Part shown: positions 1-8,816 of the stretch, piece by piece
Numbering within the stretch: position 1 is the first letter of the stretch
How the letters are laid out: each line of letters begins with the position of its first letter
From: Bacteroidales bacterium
GTDB lineage: Bacteria; Bacteroidota; Bacteroidia; Bacteroidales; P3
Reading direction: 5' to 3'
Length of the DNA stretch: 54,872 nt
Assembly (NCBI GenBank): GCA_009785505.1
Contig: WQWA01000010.1
Location: 1 to 54,872 of the forward strand
Notes under the pieces: model-generated
What the model was told of the DNA's origin: nothing
Databases searched by the model: none
What the model saw: the letters and a program-made list of their open reading frames with translations, nothing else
Program-made: the position numbers and the translations under genes

Positions 1-1
1 A

Positions 2-142
2 TTAAGCACGGTTAAAAATGCCGACAACATTGTGGTTTTGGAAAAAGGAAAAATCGTAGAACAGGGAACACACAAAGAACTTACAAAACTTAAAGGACAG
101 TATTTTGAATTGGTCAAAAATCAGTTGGAGATGGGGAGTTGA
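2..142 (+). CDS. ABC transporter ATP-binding protein, C-terminal fragment (5' end outside window)
   Basis: Only the last 46 codons are present; the reading frame enters from the left edge. The residues begin [20 protein letters not shown] and continue QGTHKEL. This is the stretch just after the conserved H-loop histidine of ABC ATPases of the exporter type, ending with the usual short tail after the instruction-like G-K-I-V-E-Q-G-T-H segment. The protein would energise export of a lipid, peptide or drug, but the membrane domain and Walker motifs are off the window, so the substrate cannot be inferred. A paralogous end is seen in the complete ABC exporter at 18726-20555. Confidence 0.85.
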   Translation, partial: LSTVKNADNIVVLEKGKIVEQGTHKELTKLKGQYFELVKNQLEMGS

Positions 143-183
143 AAAAAAATCACAAAAACCGGTAAAATTCCAAAAAAAATCCG

Positions 184-191
184 TACCTTTG
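184..191 (+). promoter_or_regulatory. Bacteroidota -7 element for dsbD
   Basis: TACCTTTG fits the TAnnTTTG consensus and lies 23 bases before the dsbD ATG. No TTTG is found at the -33 position, so only the -7 box supports it. Confidence 0.6.
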
Positions 192-214
192 CGGCACGTA
201 AAGTTGTGTTCATT

Positions 215-2242
215 ATGAAAAAAATCTTGTTTTTTGCGTTAGCTTTTGCAGCGCTTGGTTTAAATGCTAATCCCGTTAATTGGTCGTTTTCAGTTAATCC
301 ATTGAGCGGAAACAGAGCCGAATTAATTTTCTCGGCAAACATTGAACCCGGTTGGAATATGTATGCGGTTGAAGTTCCGCCAAACGGTCCGCTTCCGACA
401 GAATTTATCTATAATCCGTCAAGCGCGTTCAGAAAGATAGGCAGTGTCAGAGAAAATCCTCCTGCGCCTATCGTATTTGATGCAACATTTGAAATGGAAG
501 TCGGAAAACACACCGGACTTGTTCGATTTATCCAAACAATTGAGATTTTGAGTGAACAAGATTTTACAATAACAGGGTCGATTGACTACATGGTCTGCGA
601 CGATGTTATGTGTATGCCGTTCGATGTTGAGTTCAGCATTCCCGTAAGAGGTATTCCGAGAACTCCTGCTCCGCCGGTTACGATACAAGCTCCCGCTCAA
701 CCAACTCCAACCCAAGAAGCCTCTGCACAAGAAATCGAAGAAACTTTGATTGAAGAAGAAATAATTGAAGAAGAAATAGTTGTAATGTCCGTGTCTGTGG
801 AAGAAACAGAACGTGCATCGAATGATCGTTTTTGGTTGTTTATAATTTTGGCAATGGTTGCGGGATTTGCTGCAGTGCTTACGCCTTGTGTGTTTCCGTT
901 GATTCCTATGACTGTTTCGTTTTTTATGAGCGGGGAGTCTACTCGAAAGCAAACTATGATGAAAGGTGTGGTTTTTGGACTTTCGGTTGCATGTCTTTAC
1001 TCAATTTTGGGAATAATTGTTGCTATAACGAATAGTCCGGGAATAGCAAACGTACTAAGCACACATTGGATTGCAAACACGTTATTTTTCATCCTGTTTA
1101 TTGTTTTCGCCTGTTCGTTTTTCGGCTTGTTTGAAATCACACTTCCTGCAAGTCTTTCCAACAAATTAGATGCCAAAGCCGACAAAGGCGGACTAATGGC
1201 ATCATTTTTTATGGCAGCCGTGTTGACCATTGTTTCGTTTTCGTGTACAGGGCCGTTTGTAGCGGTATTATTGGTTGAAGCTGCAAGAGGCACGTCTGTA
1301 TTGCAACCGATTTTGGGAATGCTTGCGTTTGGTTTTGCATTAGGACTCCCGTTTATGTTGCTTTCAATGGCTCCTTCATTATTGAAAAAACTGCCGAAAT
1401 CCGGTGGCTGGCTCAACTCTGTGAAAGTTGTGTTTGCCTTTGTTCTATTGGCATTCTCGATGACGTTCCTGTTGACGATTGAATCGTTTTACGGTTTGAG
1501 TTTCTTCACGCGCGAAGTGTACATCGGCATTTGGATTGTGATTTTCACACTCATGGGCTTCTATCTGCTCGGAAAAATCAAATTTGCACACGATAGTGAT
1601 GTCAAGCATGTAGGAGTATTCCGTTTGTTTTTAGTCATTGCAACGTTCTCGTTTGTGGTTTATTTGATTCCTGGTTTATTCGGGGCGCCTCTTAGAGCAA
1701 TTTCAGGCTTGATTCCCACCATGTCAAAACAACAATTTGACTTGCGACAAATGGGTGGAGCAGTTTCTTTTCAAGAGCAAGTACAGAGACAAGTTCGACA
1801 TGGTGATATTTTTTCGCTTCCACACGGCTTGCAAGGATTTTTCGACTATGAAGAAGGCTTAGCCTATGCCCGTGAAACCGGACGTCCAATACTTTTGGAT
1901 TTCACCGGACACGGTTGCAGAAATTGCAGAGAAATGGAATCCAGGGTTTGGAGCGACCCTGAAGTACTCAGATTGTTGAATGAATTTGTAATCATTGCCC
2001 TTTATACCAACGATAGAACGGTGCTTCCTGAGGTAGAGCATTTTACAGGAACAGATGGACGATTAAAAAACACTATCGGCAGACAAAATGCTTACTTGCA
2101 AATCACACGCTTTGGAACGAATACGCTGCCTTATTATGTCGTTTTAGACAGCGAAGGCAATCCGTTGAGAGATAGAGGTGTAGGTTTTGTGAGCAGAGAT
2201 GTGTTTATTGAGCATTTGGAAATCGGATTGGGACGAAGATAA
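215..2242 (+). CDS. dsbD: Thiol:disulfide interchange protein DsbD (cytochrome c biogenesis transmembrane protein)
   Basis: Passes electrons from cytoplasmic thioredoxin across the inner membrane to periplasmic reductases. The 675-residue protein has a signal peptide, an N-terminal periplasmic DsbD-alpha-like domain with a cysteine pair (CDDVMC), an acidic Glu-rich linker, and a polytopic core carrying the two redox cysteines in VLTPCVFPLIPM and SFSCTGPF. The C-terminal thioredoxin fold has CRNC at residues 568-571. All three expected cysteine pairs are visible, so it should be functional. A GTG nine bases upstream could also start translation, but the ATG at 215 gives the normal MKKILFF signal peptide and a better distance from the promoter. 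Confidence 0.95.
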   Translation: MKKILFFALAFAALGLNANPVNWSFSVNPLSGNRAELIFSANIEPGWNMYAVEVPPNGPLPTEFIYNPSSAFRKIGSVRENPPAPIVFDATFEMEVGKHTGLVRFIQTIEILSEQDFTITGSIDYMVCDDVMCMPFDVEFSIPVRGIPRTPAPPVTIQAPAQPTPTQEASAQEIEETLIEEEIIEEEIVVMSVSVEETERASNDRFWLFIILAMVAGFAAVLTPCVFPLIPMTVSFFMSGESTRKQTMMKGVVFGLSVACLYSILGIIVAITNSPGIANVLSTHWIANTLFFILFIVFACSFFGLFEITLPASLSNKLDAKADKGGLMASFFMAAVLTIVSFSCTGPFVAVLLVEAARGTSVLQPILGMLAFGFALGLPFMLLSMAPSLLKKLPKSGGWLNSVKVVFAFVLLAFSMTFLLTIESFYGLSFFTREVYIGIWIVIFTLMGFYLLGKIKFAHDSDVKHVGVFRLFLVIATFSFVVYLIPGLFGAPLRAISGLIPTMSKQQFDLRQMGGAVSFQEQVQRQVRHGDIFSLPHGLQGFFDYEEGLAYARETGRPILLDFTGHGCRNCREMESRVWSDPEVLRLLNEFVIIALYTNDRTVLPEVEHFTGTDGRLKNTIGRQNAYLQITRFGTNTLPYYVVLDSEGNPLRDRGVGFVSRDVFIEHLEIGLGRR

Positions 2243-2245
2243 GCG

Positions 2246-2277
2246 TTTGCAAATTTCGGTTTTTTTTCGTATCTTTG
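2246..2277 (+). promoter_or_regulatory. Promoter of MORN-repeat gene, probably leaderless
   Basis: TTTG at 2246-2249, a 20-bp spacer and TATCTTTG at 2270-2277 match both halves of the Bacteroidota consensus. The ATG begins only 4 bases after the -7 box, so transcription should start at or next to the start codon. Confidence 0.75.
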
Positions 2278-2281
2278 TAAA

Positions 2282-3796
2282 ATGAAACTGCTGGTTTTCA
2301 TTTTGACGGTATGGTTTTCTGCGGAACTGATGGCTCAAGCGGATGAAATGGTTTTTGCGCAGTTCAGGCACAGAAACGGCGTGGTTTCGAGTGAAGGTTA
2401 TTTGCGAAACGGTCAACCTGACGGCTTTTGGAGAACATTTGATGAGCAAGGTCAGCTCGTTAGCGAAGGCAATCGAAAAAATTTTTTGCTTGATGGCGTT
2501 TGGAGGTTTTACACCAACGGTGTACTGACTTCAAAAATCACTTACGAAGCAGGCAGACGCCACGGCTTGACAACGATTTTTTCTGCTAACGAAACAACGA
2601 TTATCCCTTTCGAAAACGACATAATTTCGGGAACCCGTGAAATTTTTTCTGCAAACGGCAACATCAGACAACGCACACCGTTTGAAGGTAGTTTGGAACA
2701 CGGCATCGAATTCGATTTTTCGGAAGCGGGCGAAATTACAGGTATTACCGAATTTCGAAGAGGTTTTGTCGTGAGCCGGCAACGCATCAATCGCAGAGAC
2801 AGAAACGATTTGAGACAAGGTTTGTGGAAAACGTTTTATCCGAACTTGATTGTAGAGACGGAAGGCACATTCTTGAACGACCAAAAAAATGGATTTTGGA
2901 AATTTTACGATTCACTTGGAAATTTGACGGCTGTAAAGCAATTTATCAACGGCGAATTGGAGCAAAGTACACAAGAGCTTGTTGCTCGTGTCGAAACAAG
3001 AACAGAATACCATCCAAATGGAATGCCTAAACTCAGCGTAACATTCAGAAATGGTGTTCCGGAAGGCATAGCCCGCGAGTTTGATGAGAGCGGAAATGTT
3101 ACGAGAGGCGTTATATTTCAAGAAGGCAGAGTTGTTGCGGAAGGCATTGTCGACGATAGAGGCAGATTTCAAGATAATTGGCGGGAATTTTATCCCGATG
3201 GAACGCTTCGATCCGAAGGCCGCTATCGAAACGGCAGGCGGGTTGGGAATTGGCGGTTTTATTTTCCAAACGGAACCTTGGAACAACGAGGCGGTTTTAA
3301 TAACCAAGGCGAGCAGGACGGCGAATGGATTTGGTATCACACCAATGGACAAATCCACATTGTTAAAAATTTCGAAAACGGCTTGATAGATGGACAATTC
3401 ACAGAATTTGCTTTCGATGGTGAAACTATTATTTCCGATGGTGACTACATTGATGGCGAACGTCACGGAAATTGGGTAATCAATACCGGAGAAGAGCGCT
3501 CGGTGGGACGTTTCAGAAACGGCGAACTTCACGGAAGATGGCAGACTTATTCGACAAACACCGGAAGACTCATATTTGAAGGCTCTTTTGTCGATGGAAT
3601 TCCTAACGGCAGACATGTGTATTTCCAAGAAAACGGACGAATTTTAGAAGAAGGACATTTCACGATGGGACGGCTCAACGGCATTTGGAGAAAATATGAC
3701 GAACACGGAAATCTTTTCGTAACGGTTACATACAGACATGACGATCAAATTCGTTTTGATCGCGTACGAACGGATGCACACATAAGACAACGATGA
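2282..3796 (+). CDS. Exported MORN-type repeat protein (YwqK-like)
   Basis: The 504-residue protein starts with a signal peptide (MKLLVFILTVWFSAELMAQA) and is then almost wholly built of short repeats of the type NGxxxGxWxxYxxNGxL. This is the MORN / YwqK-antitoxin-like repeat that folds into a long beta-strand ladder. Proteins of this type are common in Bacteroidota; most lack a known function, and the 'antitoxin' name comes from one Bacillus member and should not be carried over. The signal peptide points to the periplasm or cell surface. The next in-frame Met would destroy the signal peptide, so the start at 2282 is firm. Its stop overlaps the start of the phosphatase gene (ATGA), indicating translational coupling. 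Confidence 0.85.
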   Translation: MKLLVFILTVWFSAELMAQADEMVFAQFRHRNGVVSSEGYLRNGQPDGFWRTFDEQGQLVSEGNRKNFLLDGVWRFYTNGVLTSKITYEAGRRHGLTTIFSANETTIIPFENDIISGTREIFSANGNIRQRTPFEGSLEHGIEFDFSEAGEITGITEFRRGFVVSRQRINRRDRNDLRQGLWKTFYPNLIVETEGTFLNDQKNGFWKFYDSLGNLTAVKQFINGELEQSTQELVARVETRTEYHPNGMPKLSVTFRNGVPEGIAREFDESGNVTRGVIFQEGRVVAEGIVDDRGRFQDNWREFYPDGTLRSEGRYRNGRRVGNWRFYFPNGTLEQRGGFNNQGEQDGEWIWYHTNGQIHIVKNFENGLIDGQFTEFAFDGETIISDGDYIDGERHGNWVINTGEERSVGRFRNGELHGRWQTYSTNTGRLIFEGSFVDGIPNGRHVYFQENGRILEEGHFTMGRLNGIWRKYDEHGNLFVTVTYRHDDQIRFDRVRTDAHIRQR

Positions 3797-4695
3797 TATT
3801 TGCTTCGATAGATATCGGCTCTAACGCTATCCGCTTGTTGTTTGCGAGTATTTTTGAAAATGACGACGGCGTACTTTCACCTGTAAAAACAGCCTTTATA
3901 CGTGTGCCGATTCGTTTGGGATGCGATGTGTTTTTGACCGGAAAAATAGATACTGCCCGGGAGAAAAAACTACTCAAAACATTAACCGCATTCAAAATGT
4001 TAATCGATATAAACGATGCGGTGGAGTACGATGCGGTTGCTACATCTGCCATGCGTGAAGCGTCGAACGGCGCTCAAATCATTACAAAAATTGAAAAAGA
4101 ACTTGGTATTTGTGTGCGGATTGTCGACGGACAAGAAGAAGCAAGAATCATTCGTGAGGCCGGCGAAATAAGCGCAAATTTTTCTTTGCCGATGACCATG
4201 TTTATAGATGTCGGAGGCGGAAGCACGGAGATTTCCGTGCAAAGAAACGGGCATTTTGTCAATGCAGAATCTTTTAATTTGGGAACATTGCGCTTGTTGA
4301 ACAAAAAAGTGGATCCCGAAGAATGGACGCGTCTGCATGACTGGTTGATGCAGTATGAAAATTATTTCGGAGAGATAGAATGTGTAGGTTCCGGCGGAAA
4401 TATCAATAAAATTGCTAAATTATTCGGAAAAAATAAAATCGTCAAGCTTAAACATCTGGAAAAAGCACACAAAGAACTTTCCGAAATGAGCATTAAAGAA
4501 CGTATGGATGCGTACAATTTACGTGCGGACCGCGCAGATGTTATTGTTCCTGCATCGGAAATCTTCCTGAAAATTTTGAAAACAATTCAAACAAACGAAA
4601 TTGTCGTTCCGAAAATCGGATTAGCCGACGGGTTGATCGTGAATATGCATAAAAAACACCACCAAAAAAATGAAAGTCTACACGAAAAAAGGTGA
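3793..4695 (+). CDS. Ppx/GppA family exopolyphosphatase / pppGpp phosphatase
   Basis: A 300-residue member of the ASKHA-fold Ppx/GppA family, which hydrolyses terminal phosphates of polyphosphate or converts pppGpp to ppGpp. The N-terminal phosphate-binding loop is visible in SIDIGSNAIRLL, and the second phosphate motif in FIDVGGGSTEIS near residue 140. The length matches the short form without the C-terminal HD domain found in E. coli Ppx. The start overlaps the stop of the MORN gene in ATGA, and its 3' end overlaps the next gene by 26 bases, so three genes read as one unit. Sequence alone does not tell polyphosphatase from pppGpp phosphatase. Confidence 0.9.
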   Translation: MIFASIDIGSNAIRLLFASIFENDDGVLSPVKTAFIRVPIRLGCDVFLTGKIDTAREKKLLKTLTAFKMLIDINDAVEYDAVATSAMREASNGAQIITKIEKELGICVRIVDGQEEARIIREAGEISANFSLPMTMFIDVGGGSTEISVQRNGHFVNAESFNLGTLRLLNKKVDPEEWTRLHDWLMQYENYFGEIECVGSGGNINKIAKLFGKNKIVKLKHLEKAHKELSEMSIKERMDAYNLRADRADVIVPASEIFLKILKTIQTNEIVVPKIGLADGLIVNMHKKHHQKNESLHEKR

Positions 4696-5266
4696 TCAAG
4701 GAACCACCACAATCTTAGGCGGAACGCAGGTTTCCAAAGCCGATATGCGTTTAGATGTGTATGGTACAATTGATGAACTCAATGCACAAATCGGTGTTGT
4801 AATCGAACATTGTTCTGACGAAAACGATAGAAAATTTCTGTCAAAAATTCAAGAAGAACTGTTTCGAGTTGGACTGATGTTTGCCACGGACTGGGACAAA
4901 TCCGATGCATCGCCGCATGCTATTTCGAAAGAAGAAATCACGGCAATGGAAAAGGAAATTGATAAAACTTCGGCAACGTTACCCGAAATTAGAGAGTTTG
5001 TCATGCCTCGAGGATCGGTGGTTTCTGCGTTTACACACGTGGCCCGAACGGTGTGCCGAAGAGCTGAGCGTTTGGCGGTTGCCTTTGTCGAAAATTTCTC
5101 ACTCGAATACAATCCACCGCGAGATTTTGCCAATGAGATTCTTCAACCTCAGACCCGAAAAAAAACCAAAGTTGATCCGGATCCGTTATTTCATCGCAGC
5201 ATTCAGTATTTGAATAGGTTATCCGACTATTTGTTCGTTTTGGCGAGGAAATTTGGCGGATTGTAA
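4670..5266 (+). CDS. pduO: PduO-type ATP:cob(I)alamin adenosyltransferase
   Basis: Transfers the adenosyl group of ATP to cob(I)alamin to make coenzyme B12. The N-terminus MKVYTKKGDQGTTTILGG is the family's ATP-binding signature, followed by the YGTIDELNAQIG motif. The central helix contains the RTVCRRAERL motif of the active site. At 198 residues it is a typical single-domain enzyme of the PduO/MMAB class. It starts 26 bases inside the end of the Ppx/GppA gene, in another frame. No other cobalamin gene is in the window, so it is probably used for salvaged corrinoid. Confidence 0.93.
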   Translation: MKVYTKKGDQGTTTILGGTQVSKADMRLDVYGTIDELNAQIGVVIEHCSDENDRKFLSKIQEELFRVGLMFATDWDKSDASPHAISKEEITAMEKEIDKTSATLPEIREFVMPRGSVVSAFTHVARTVCRRAERLAVAFVENFSLEYNPPRDFANEILQPQTRKKTKVDPDPLFHRSIQYLNRLSDYLFVLARKFGGL

Positions 5267-5283
5267 AATTTTTCGTAACTTTG
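5252..5283 (+). promoter_or_regulatory. Promoter of small OMP gene 5306-5860
   Basis: TTTG at 5252-5255, exactly 20 bp, then TAACTTTG at 5276-5283. The -33 box lies in the last codons of the adenosyltransferase gene. Confidence 0.75.
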
Positions 5284-5305
5284 CGGAAAACAAAACACAC
5301 AAACT

Positions 5306-5860
5306 ATGAAAAAGATCATTACATTCGTTGCTGTGATAGCATTTACAACAACAGCGTTTTCTCAGGTCTCTATCCACGGTGGCGGAAATATTTCGCAACT
5401 CACAGGAGTGGCTTACCCAAGCTCCAAATTCGGTGGACAAATAGGTATAACCACATTTTCGAACAGACTTTTTTCTATTCAACCGGGTATTTTCTTAATC
5501 GGCAAAGGCGGAAGAAATTCGGACGGACCTACTCGTCTAAACTATATCCAAGTGCCTGTTAACATGGTGCTGGGATATAACGTTAACGAAAATCTTCGCC
5601 TTAGTTTAGCTGTCGGACTTTATTGTAGTTTTGGACTTTGGGGCTCTGCTCCGGCTCCACATGGCAGAATCGATTTTTGGAATGATGTTGACGACCACCG
5701 TTTCATTGATTTTGGTGGACAAATTATGCTTAGTGGTCAAATGGGTCGTTATGGCGGAAGAATAGGTTTTCATCGCGGTTTTACGTCTGTTATTAACAGT
5801 GCCCGCAATAGCACGTTTACTTTCGGCGTGTCGTACACGTTCGGAAATATGGACAGATAG
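5306..5860 (+). CDS. Small outer-membrane beta-barrel protein (porin-like family)
   Basis: A 184-residue exported protein: signal peptide MKKIITFVAVIAFTTTAFSQ, then alternating hydrophobic/polar strands rich in Gly and aromatic residues, ending FGVSYTFGNMDR. The pattern SIHGGGNISQL...FGGQIGITTF...SIQPGIFLIGKGG...LNYIQVPVNMVLGY is the eight-strand outer membrane beta-barrel type common in Bacteroidota. It is a distant relative of the two barrels at 49444 and 52677, sharing the SIQPG and NYxQxPxN elements. No specific function can be given. It converges with the glycosyltransferase gene, 6 bases between the stops. Confidence 0.85.
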   Translation: MKKIITFVAVIAFTTTAFSQVSIHGGGNISQLTGVAYPSSKFGGQIGITTFSNRLFSIQPGIFLIGKGGRNSDGPTRLNYIQVPVNMVLGYNVNENLRLSLAVGLYCSFGLWGSAPAPHGRIDFWNDVDDHRFIDFGGQIMLSGQMGRYGGRIGFHRGFTSVINSARNSTFTFGVSYTFGNMDR

Positions 5861-5866
5861 AAAACT

Positions 5867-6994
5867 CTACAATAAATTTTCAATCGCTCTTGTCAATTCT
5901 GACCACTCAAAACGTTTGCGTTCTTCTCGCAACGTTTGTGTGAAAAAATCAGGATTTTTGTTGTCAAAAAAATCAACCAACGCATCGGCAATGGCTTGCG
6001 AATTGGGCTCTACAGTGTATCCCGATTTTCCGTTGGGAACAATTTCGGGCAAACCGCCAACGTTTGTAACCAACATCGGCTTTTCAAAATAATACGCAAT
6101 TTGTGTGACGCCGCTCTGCGTAGCATCGCGATAGGGAAGAGTTATTAAATCCGCACAACAAAAGTAGTTCGCAACTTCATCATCGGGAACAAAATCTGTT
6201 TTCAAAATAATTCTGTCGTGGAGATTATGTTTTTCGATGATGTCGAAATATGGCTTCGAATCTTCGTAAAACTCGCCGGAAACGATGAGTTTTACGGGAA
6301 TTTTTTTCAACCGCTCATCGGCGAAAGCCTCAAGCAATAAATCCAATCCTTTGTAGCGACGGATAAATCCGAAATAAAGCAGATAACGAAATTCGTTCGA
6401 CAAATTCATGTGCTGCAATGCCTTTTCACGGGAAATCGATGTTCCGAAATTATCGAACATCGGGTGTGGTGTAAGAATACAAGGTTTTTGAGAAAATTTT
6501 TGCACATCGTTTTTTACCGATTGGCTCATGACAATAAAAGCGTCTATCGGTTTTACAAAATATTTTGAAAACCATGTGTCGAAAAAACGTTTTTCGTGCG
6601 GAATCATATTGTCAACAATCGTTGCAATTTTTGTGTGGTTGTTACGCTTTACCAATCGAGCGATGGTTCCGAAACATGGTGCCATAAACGGAAGCCAGTA
6701 CTTAAAAATAAGTAGGTCTGGCTTTTCTTTTTGGATTTTTTTTCCGATTTTTAACCAATTCAACGGACTTACGGAATTCACACAACGTTCTATCTTCAAG
6801 TCTTTTGGTGATTCTCCGGAAGAATACTGGGTCTTTCCCGGAAATAAAATTTCAGGATATTGCAACGAAAACGTCAAAATTTTGACTTCGTGTCCTTCGT
6901 CTTGAAATTGTTTTGCTAAACGCTCGTTAAATGCCGACAAACCACCCCGAAAAGGGAATGCAGAACCAAGTATGTAGATTTTTTTTGGACTCAC
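5867..6994 (-). CDS. Glycosyltransferase, GT-B fold (GT4-like), last gene of heptose operon
   Basis: A 375-residue cytoplasmic glycosyltransferase. The N-terminal Rossmann domain begins [18 protein letters not shown], with the Gly-Gly loop typical of GT4 enzymes, and the C-terminal donor-binding domain contains [20 protein letters not shown]. It starts with GTG, overlapping the TGA of the hddC-gmhB gene (GTGA), so it is translationally coupled to it. Given that the three genes before it make GDP-D,D-heptose, transfer of heptose to a surface glycan or glycoprotein is a reasonable inference. The donor and acceptor cannot be read from the sequence. Confidence 0.88.
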   Translation of the reverse strand: MSPKKIYILGSAFPFRGGLSAFNERLAKQFQDEGHEVKILTFSLQYPEILFPGKTQYSSGESPKDLKIERCVNSVSPLNWLKIGKKIQKEKPDLLIFKYWLPFMAPCFGTIARLVKRNNHTKIATIVDNMIPHEKRFFDTWFSKYFVKPIDAFIVMSQSVKNDVQKFSQKPCILTPHPMFDNFGTSISREKALQHMNLSNEFRYLLYFGFIRRYKGLDLLLEAFADERLKKIPVKLIVSGEFYEDSKPYFDIIEKHNLHDRIILKTDFVPDDEVANYFCCADLITLPYRDATQSGVTQIAYYFEKPMLVTNVGGLPEIVPNGKSGYTVEPNSQAIADALVDFFDNKNPDFFTQTLREERKRFEWSELTRAIENLL

Positions 6995-8193
6995 AGTGTA
7001 AAATTTTTAGCAAAATTGTGAAAAAAATCCGAAGACTCTACTTTTATCGCTTTCATTCCTGCGTTTTTCGCAAATTGTACATCTGACTCGCTGTCGCCAA
7101 TCATGATAGACTTGGAAAAATCTATGTCGGGAAAATCTTTTTGGGCTTGTAAAGCCATTCCTATATTTGGTTTCCTGAAAAAATCGGTATCGTCGGCCGC
7201 CGTACAGTAATATATTTTATCAATACGTCCGCCATGTTTTTGAATTTCTTGCCGCATGTTATGATGTATCTCTAATAAATCCGGTTCACTCATAACTCCC
7301 TTTCCTATGCCTCTTTGATTGGTAACAATAACAATATGCTTAAATTGCTTGTTTAGCAAAGCCAATGTGTCTAAAACACCGGGCAAAAACTCAAACTCTT
7401 CCCAAGTTTTCACATAATCATTTGGACGATGTCTGTTAATAACGCCGTCACGATCCAAAAACAAGGTGTCAAACTGCTCTAACTTCAAATCACTCATTGT
7501 GAAACAACTTTGAAATTCTTTGTTGGCTTTTTCATAATCAGAAGGAATTCCAATATCAATGAAATATCCGTTATCAATGAATCCGTAAATTTCTTTTTTT
7601 GATGCACGAGGTTCTAAAACATCTGTTTCAAAAGAAAATTTTTCCGGCAAATAACTCAACCAGTCGTTGTCAGTCTGCATAATGTAACAGCCTCCATTGA
7701 TATATCCATTCCGACAATGCCGTTTTTCCTGAAAATCTGTTACAAAACCGTTTGTGTCTGTGATTACATTACCGTAACGATCAAAATCTTCCATAGGTTT
7801 GAGAGCCATGCTTAATGCGGCATTACTCGAAATATGCGCAGCTTCGAACGCAGCAAGATTTACATTAAAAAATGTATCGCCATTTAGAATCAAAACATTT
7901 TTGCTGTTGACATGAGATAGCGCTAATTTTATTCCTCCGCCTGTTCCCAGCGGAGTTTTTTCTACTGAAAAAACAAAATCCAGACTGTATTTTTCCTGTT
8001 CCATCCACTTTTCAACTGTTTCGTGCAGATGTCCCAGCGACAAAACTACTCTTTTGATACCTTGTTGTTGCAAATGCAACAAAACATAGTGCAAAAAAGG
8101 CTTGCCGCATACGGGAGCCATACATTTAGGAACATCATTGACAACAGAACGCAAACGTGTACCTAATCCTCCGGCTAAAATAATAGCATCCAT
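6991..8193 (-). CDS. hddC-gmhB: Bifunctional heptose-1-phosphate guanylyltransferase / heptose-1,7-bisphosphate phosphatase (HddC-GmhB fusion)
   Basis: Two enzymes in one 400-residue chain. Residues 1 to about 230 are a nucleotidyltransferase ([14 protein letters not shown], then LGTGGGIK and LNGDTFF) like HddC, which makes GDP-D-glycero-alpha-D-manno-heptose. Residues 240-400 are a HAD phosphatase with the DxD nucleophile at Asp247/Asp249 ([10 protein letters not shown]), [10 protein letters not shown] and a late MIGDSESDV motif, as in GmhB, which removes the 7-phosphate of heptose 1,7-bisphosphate. The order is reversed relative to catalysis, since the phosphatase acts first. The gene begins 4 bases after gmhA. 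Names of either half alone are likely in automatic annotation. Confidence 0.92.
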   Translation of the reverse strand: MDAIILAGGLGTRLRSVVNDVPKCMAPVCGKPFLHYVLLHLQQQGIKRVVLSLGHLHETVEKWMEQEKYSLDFVFSVEKTPLGTGGGIKLALSHVNSKNVLILNGDTFFNVNLAAFEAAHISSNAALSMALKPMEDFDRYGNVITDTNGFVTDFQEKRHCRNGYINGGCYIMQTDNDWLSYLPEKFSFETDVLEPRASKKEIYGFIDNGYFIDIGIPSDYEKANKEFQSCFTMSDLKLEQFDTLFLDRDGVINRHRPNDYVKTWEEFEFLPGVLDTLALLNKQFKHIVIVTNQRGIGKGVMSEPDLLEIHHNMRQEIQKHGGRIDKIYYCTAADDTDFFRKPNIGMALQAQKDFPDIDFSKSIMIGDSESDVQFAKNAGMKAIKVESSDFFHNFAKNFTL

Positions 8194-8197
8194 AAAA

Positions 8198-8800
8198 CTA
8201 CTTTTGAGGCTTTAGGTGTCCGAAAATTTCTTCTTCAACGATACAACAAATAATATGCCCGATCAGAATGTGCGATTCTTGTATTCGTGGTGTTTCGTTG
8301 GAAGGAATTTTGATGCAGATGTCGCATAATTCAGCCATTTTGCCACCTGCCGCACCTGTAAGTCCTATTGTGGTGATTTTGTTTTCTCTACAAGTAGTCA
8401 ATGCTTCAATTATATTTTCAGCATTTCCGGAAGTTGAAATTCCGATAAACACATCGCCTTTTATGCCTTGAGCCTGCACTTGTCGTGCAAATAATTTGTT
8501 AAATCCGTAATCATTGCCTATCGCAGTGATGATTGATGTATCTGTGGTTAACGCAATAGATGGAATGCCCGGTCGGTCAAAATAAAATTTACTCACAAAC
8601 TCTCCGGCGATATGTTGAGCATCGGCAGCACTTCCGCCATTTCCGGCAAGCAGCGTTTTGTTTCCTCTTTTATAGGCTTCGGTCACAATTCGGGCAGCCT
8701 CTTCAATATTCGACATTAGTTCATTATCGGATAGAACAAGTTCTTTCGTACGTATTGAGCCTGTGATTTGCTGCTGTATAATTTTTTTTGCCTCACTCAT
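8198..8800 (-). CDS. gmhA: Sedoheptulose-7-phosphate isomerase (phosphoheptose isomerase)
   Basis: Converts sedoheptulose 7-phosphate to D-glycero-D-manno-heptose 7-phosphate, the first step of heptose synthesis. This is a 200-residue SIS-fold protein with [19 protein letters not shown], the phosphosugar/zinc motif of GmhA, and a later [11 protein letters not shown] loop that binds the sugar phosphate. It sits 16 bases after hddA and 4 before hddC-gmhB. DiaA-type replication proteins share the fold, but the operon context fixes the role here. Confidence 0.94.
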   Translation of the reverse strand: MSEAKKIIQQQITGSIRTKELVLSDNELMSNIEEAARIVTEAYKRGNKTLLAGNGGSAADAQHIAGEFVSKFYFDRPGIPSIALTTDTSIITAIGNDYGFNKLFARQVQAQGIKGDVFIGISTSGNAENIIEALTTCRENKITTIGLTGAAGGKMAELCDICIKIPSNETPRIQESHILIGHIICCIVEEEIFGHLKPQK

Positions 8801-8816
8801 CGGTTAAATTTTTTTG

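Noticed and set aside
2912-3628. Minus-strand open frame (238 codons) opposite the MORN gene
   Set aside because: Arises from the repetitive codon pattern of the MORN repeats; no -7 box upstream and no protein-like features.
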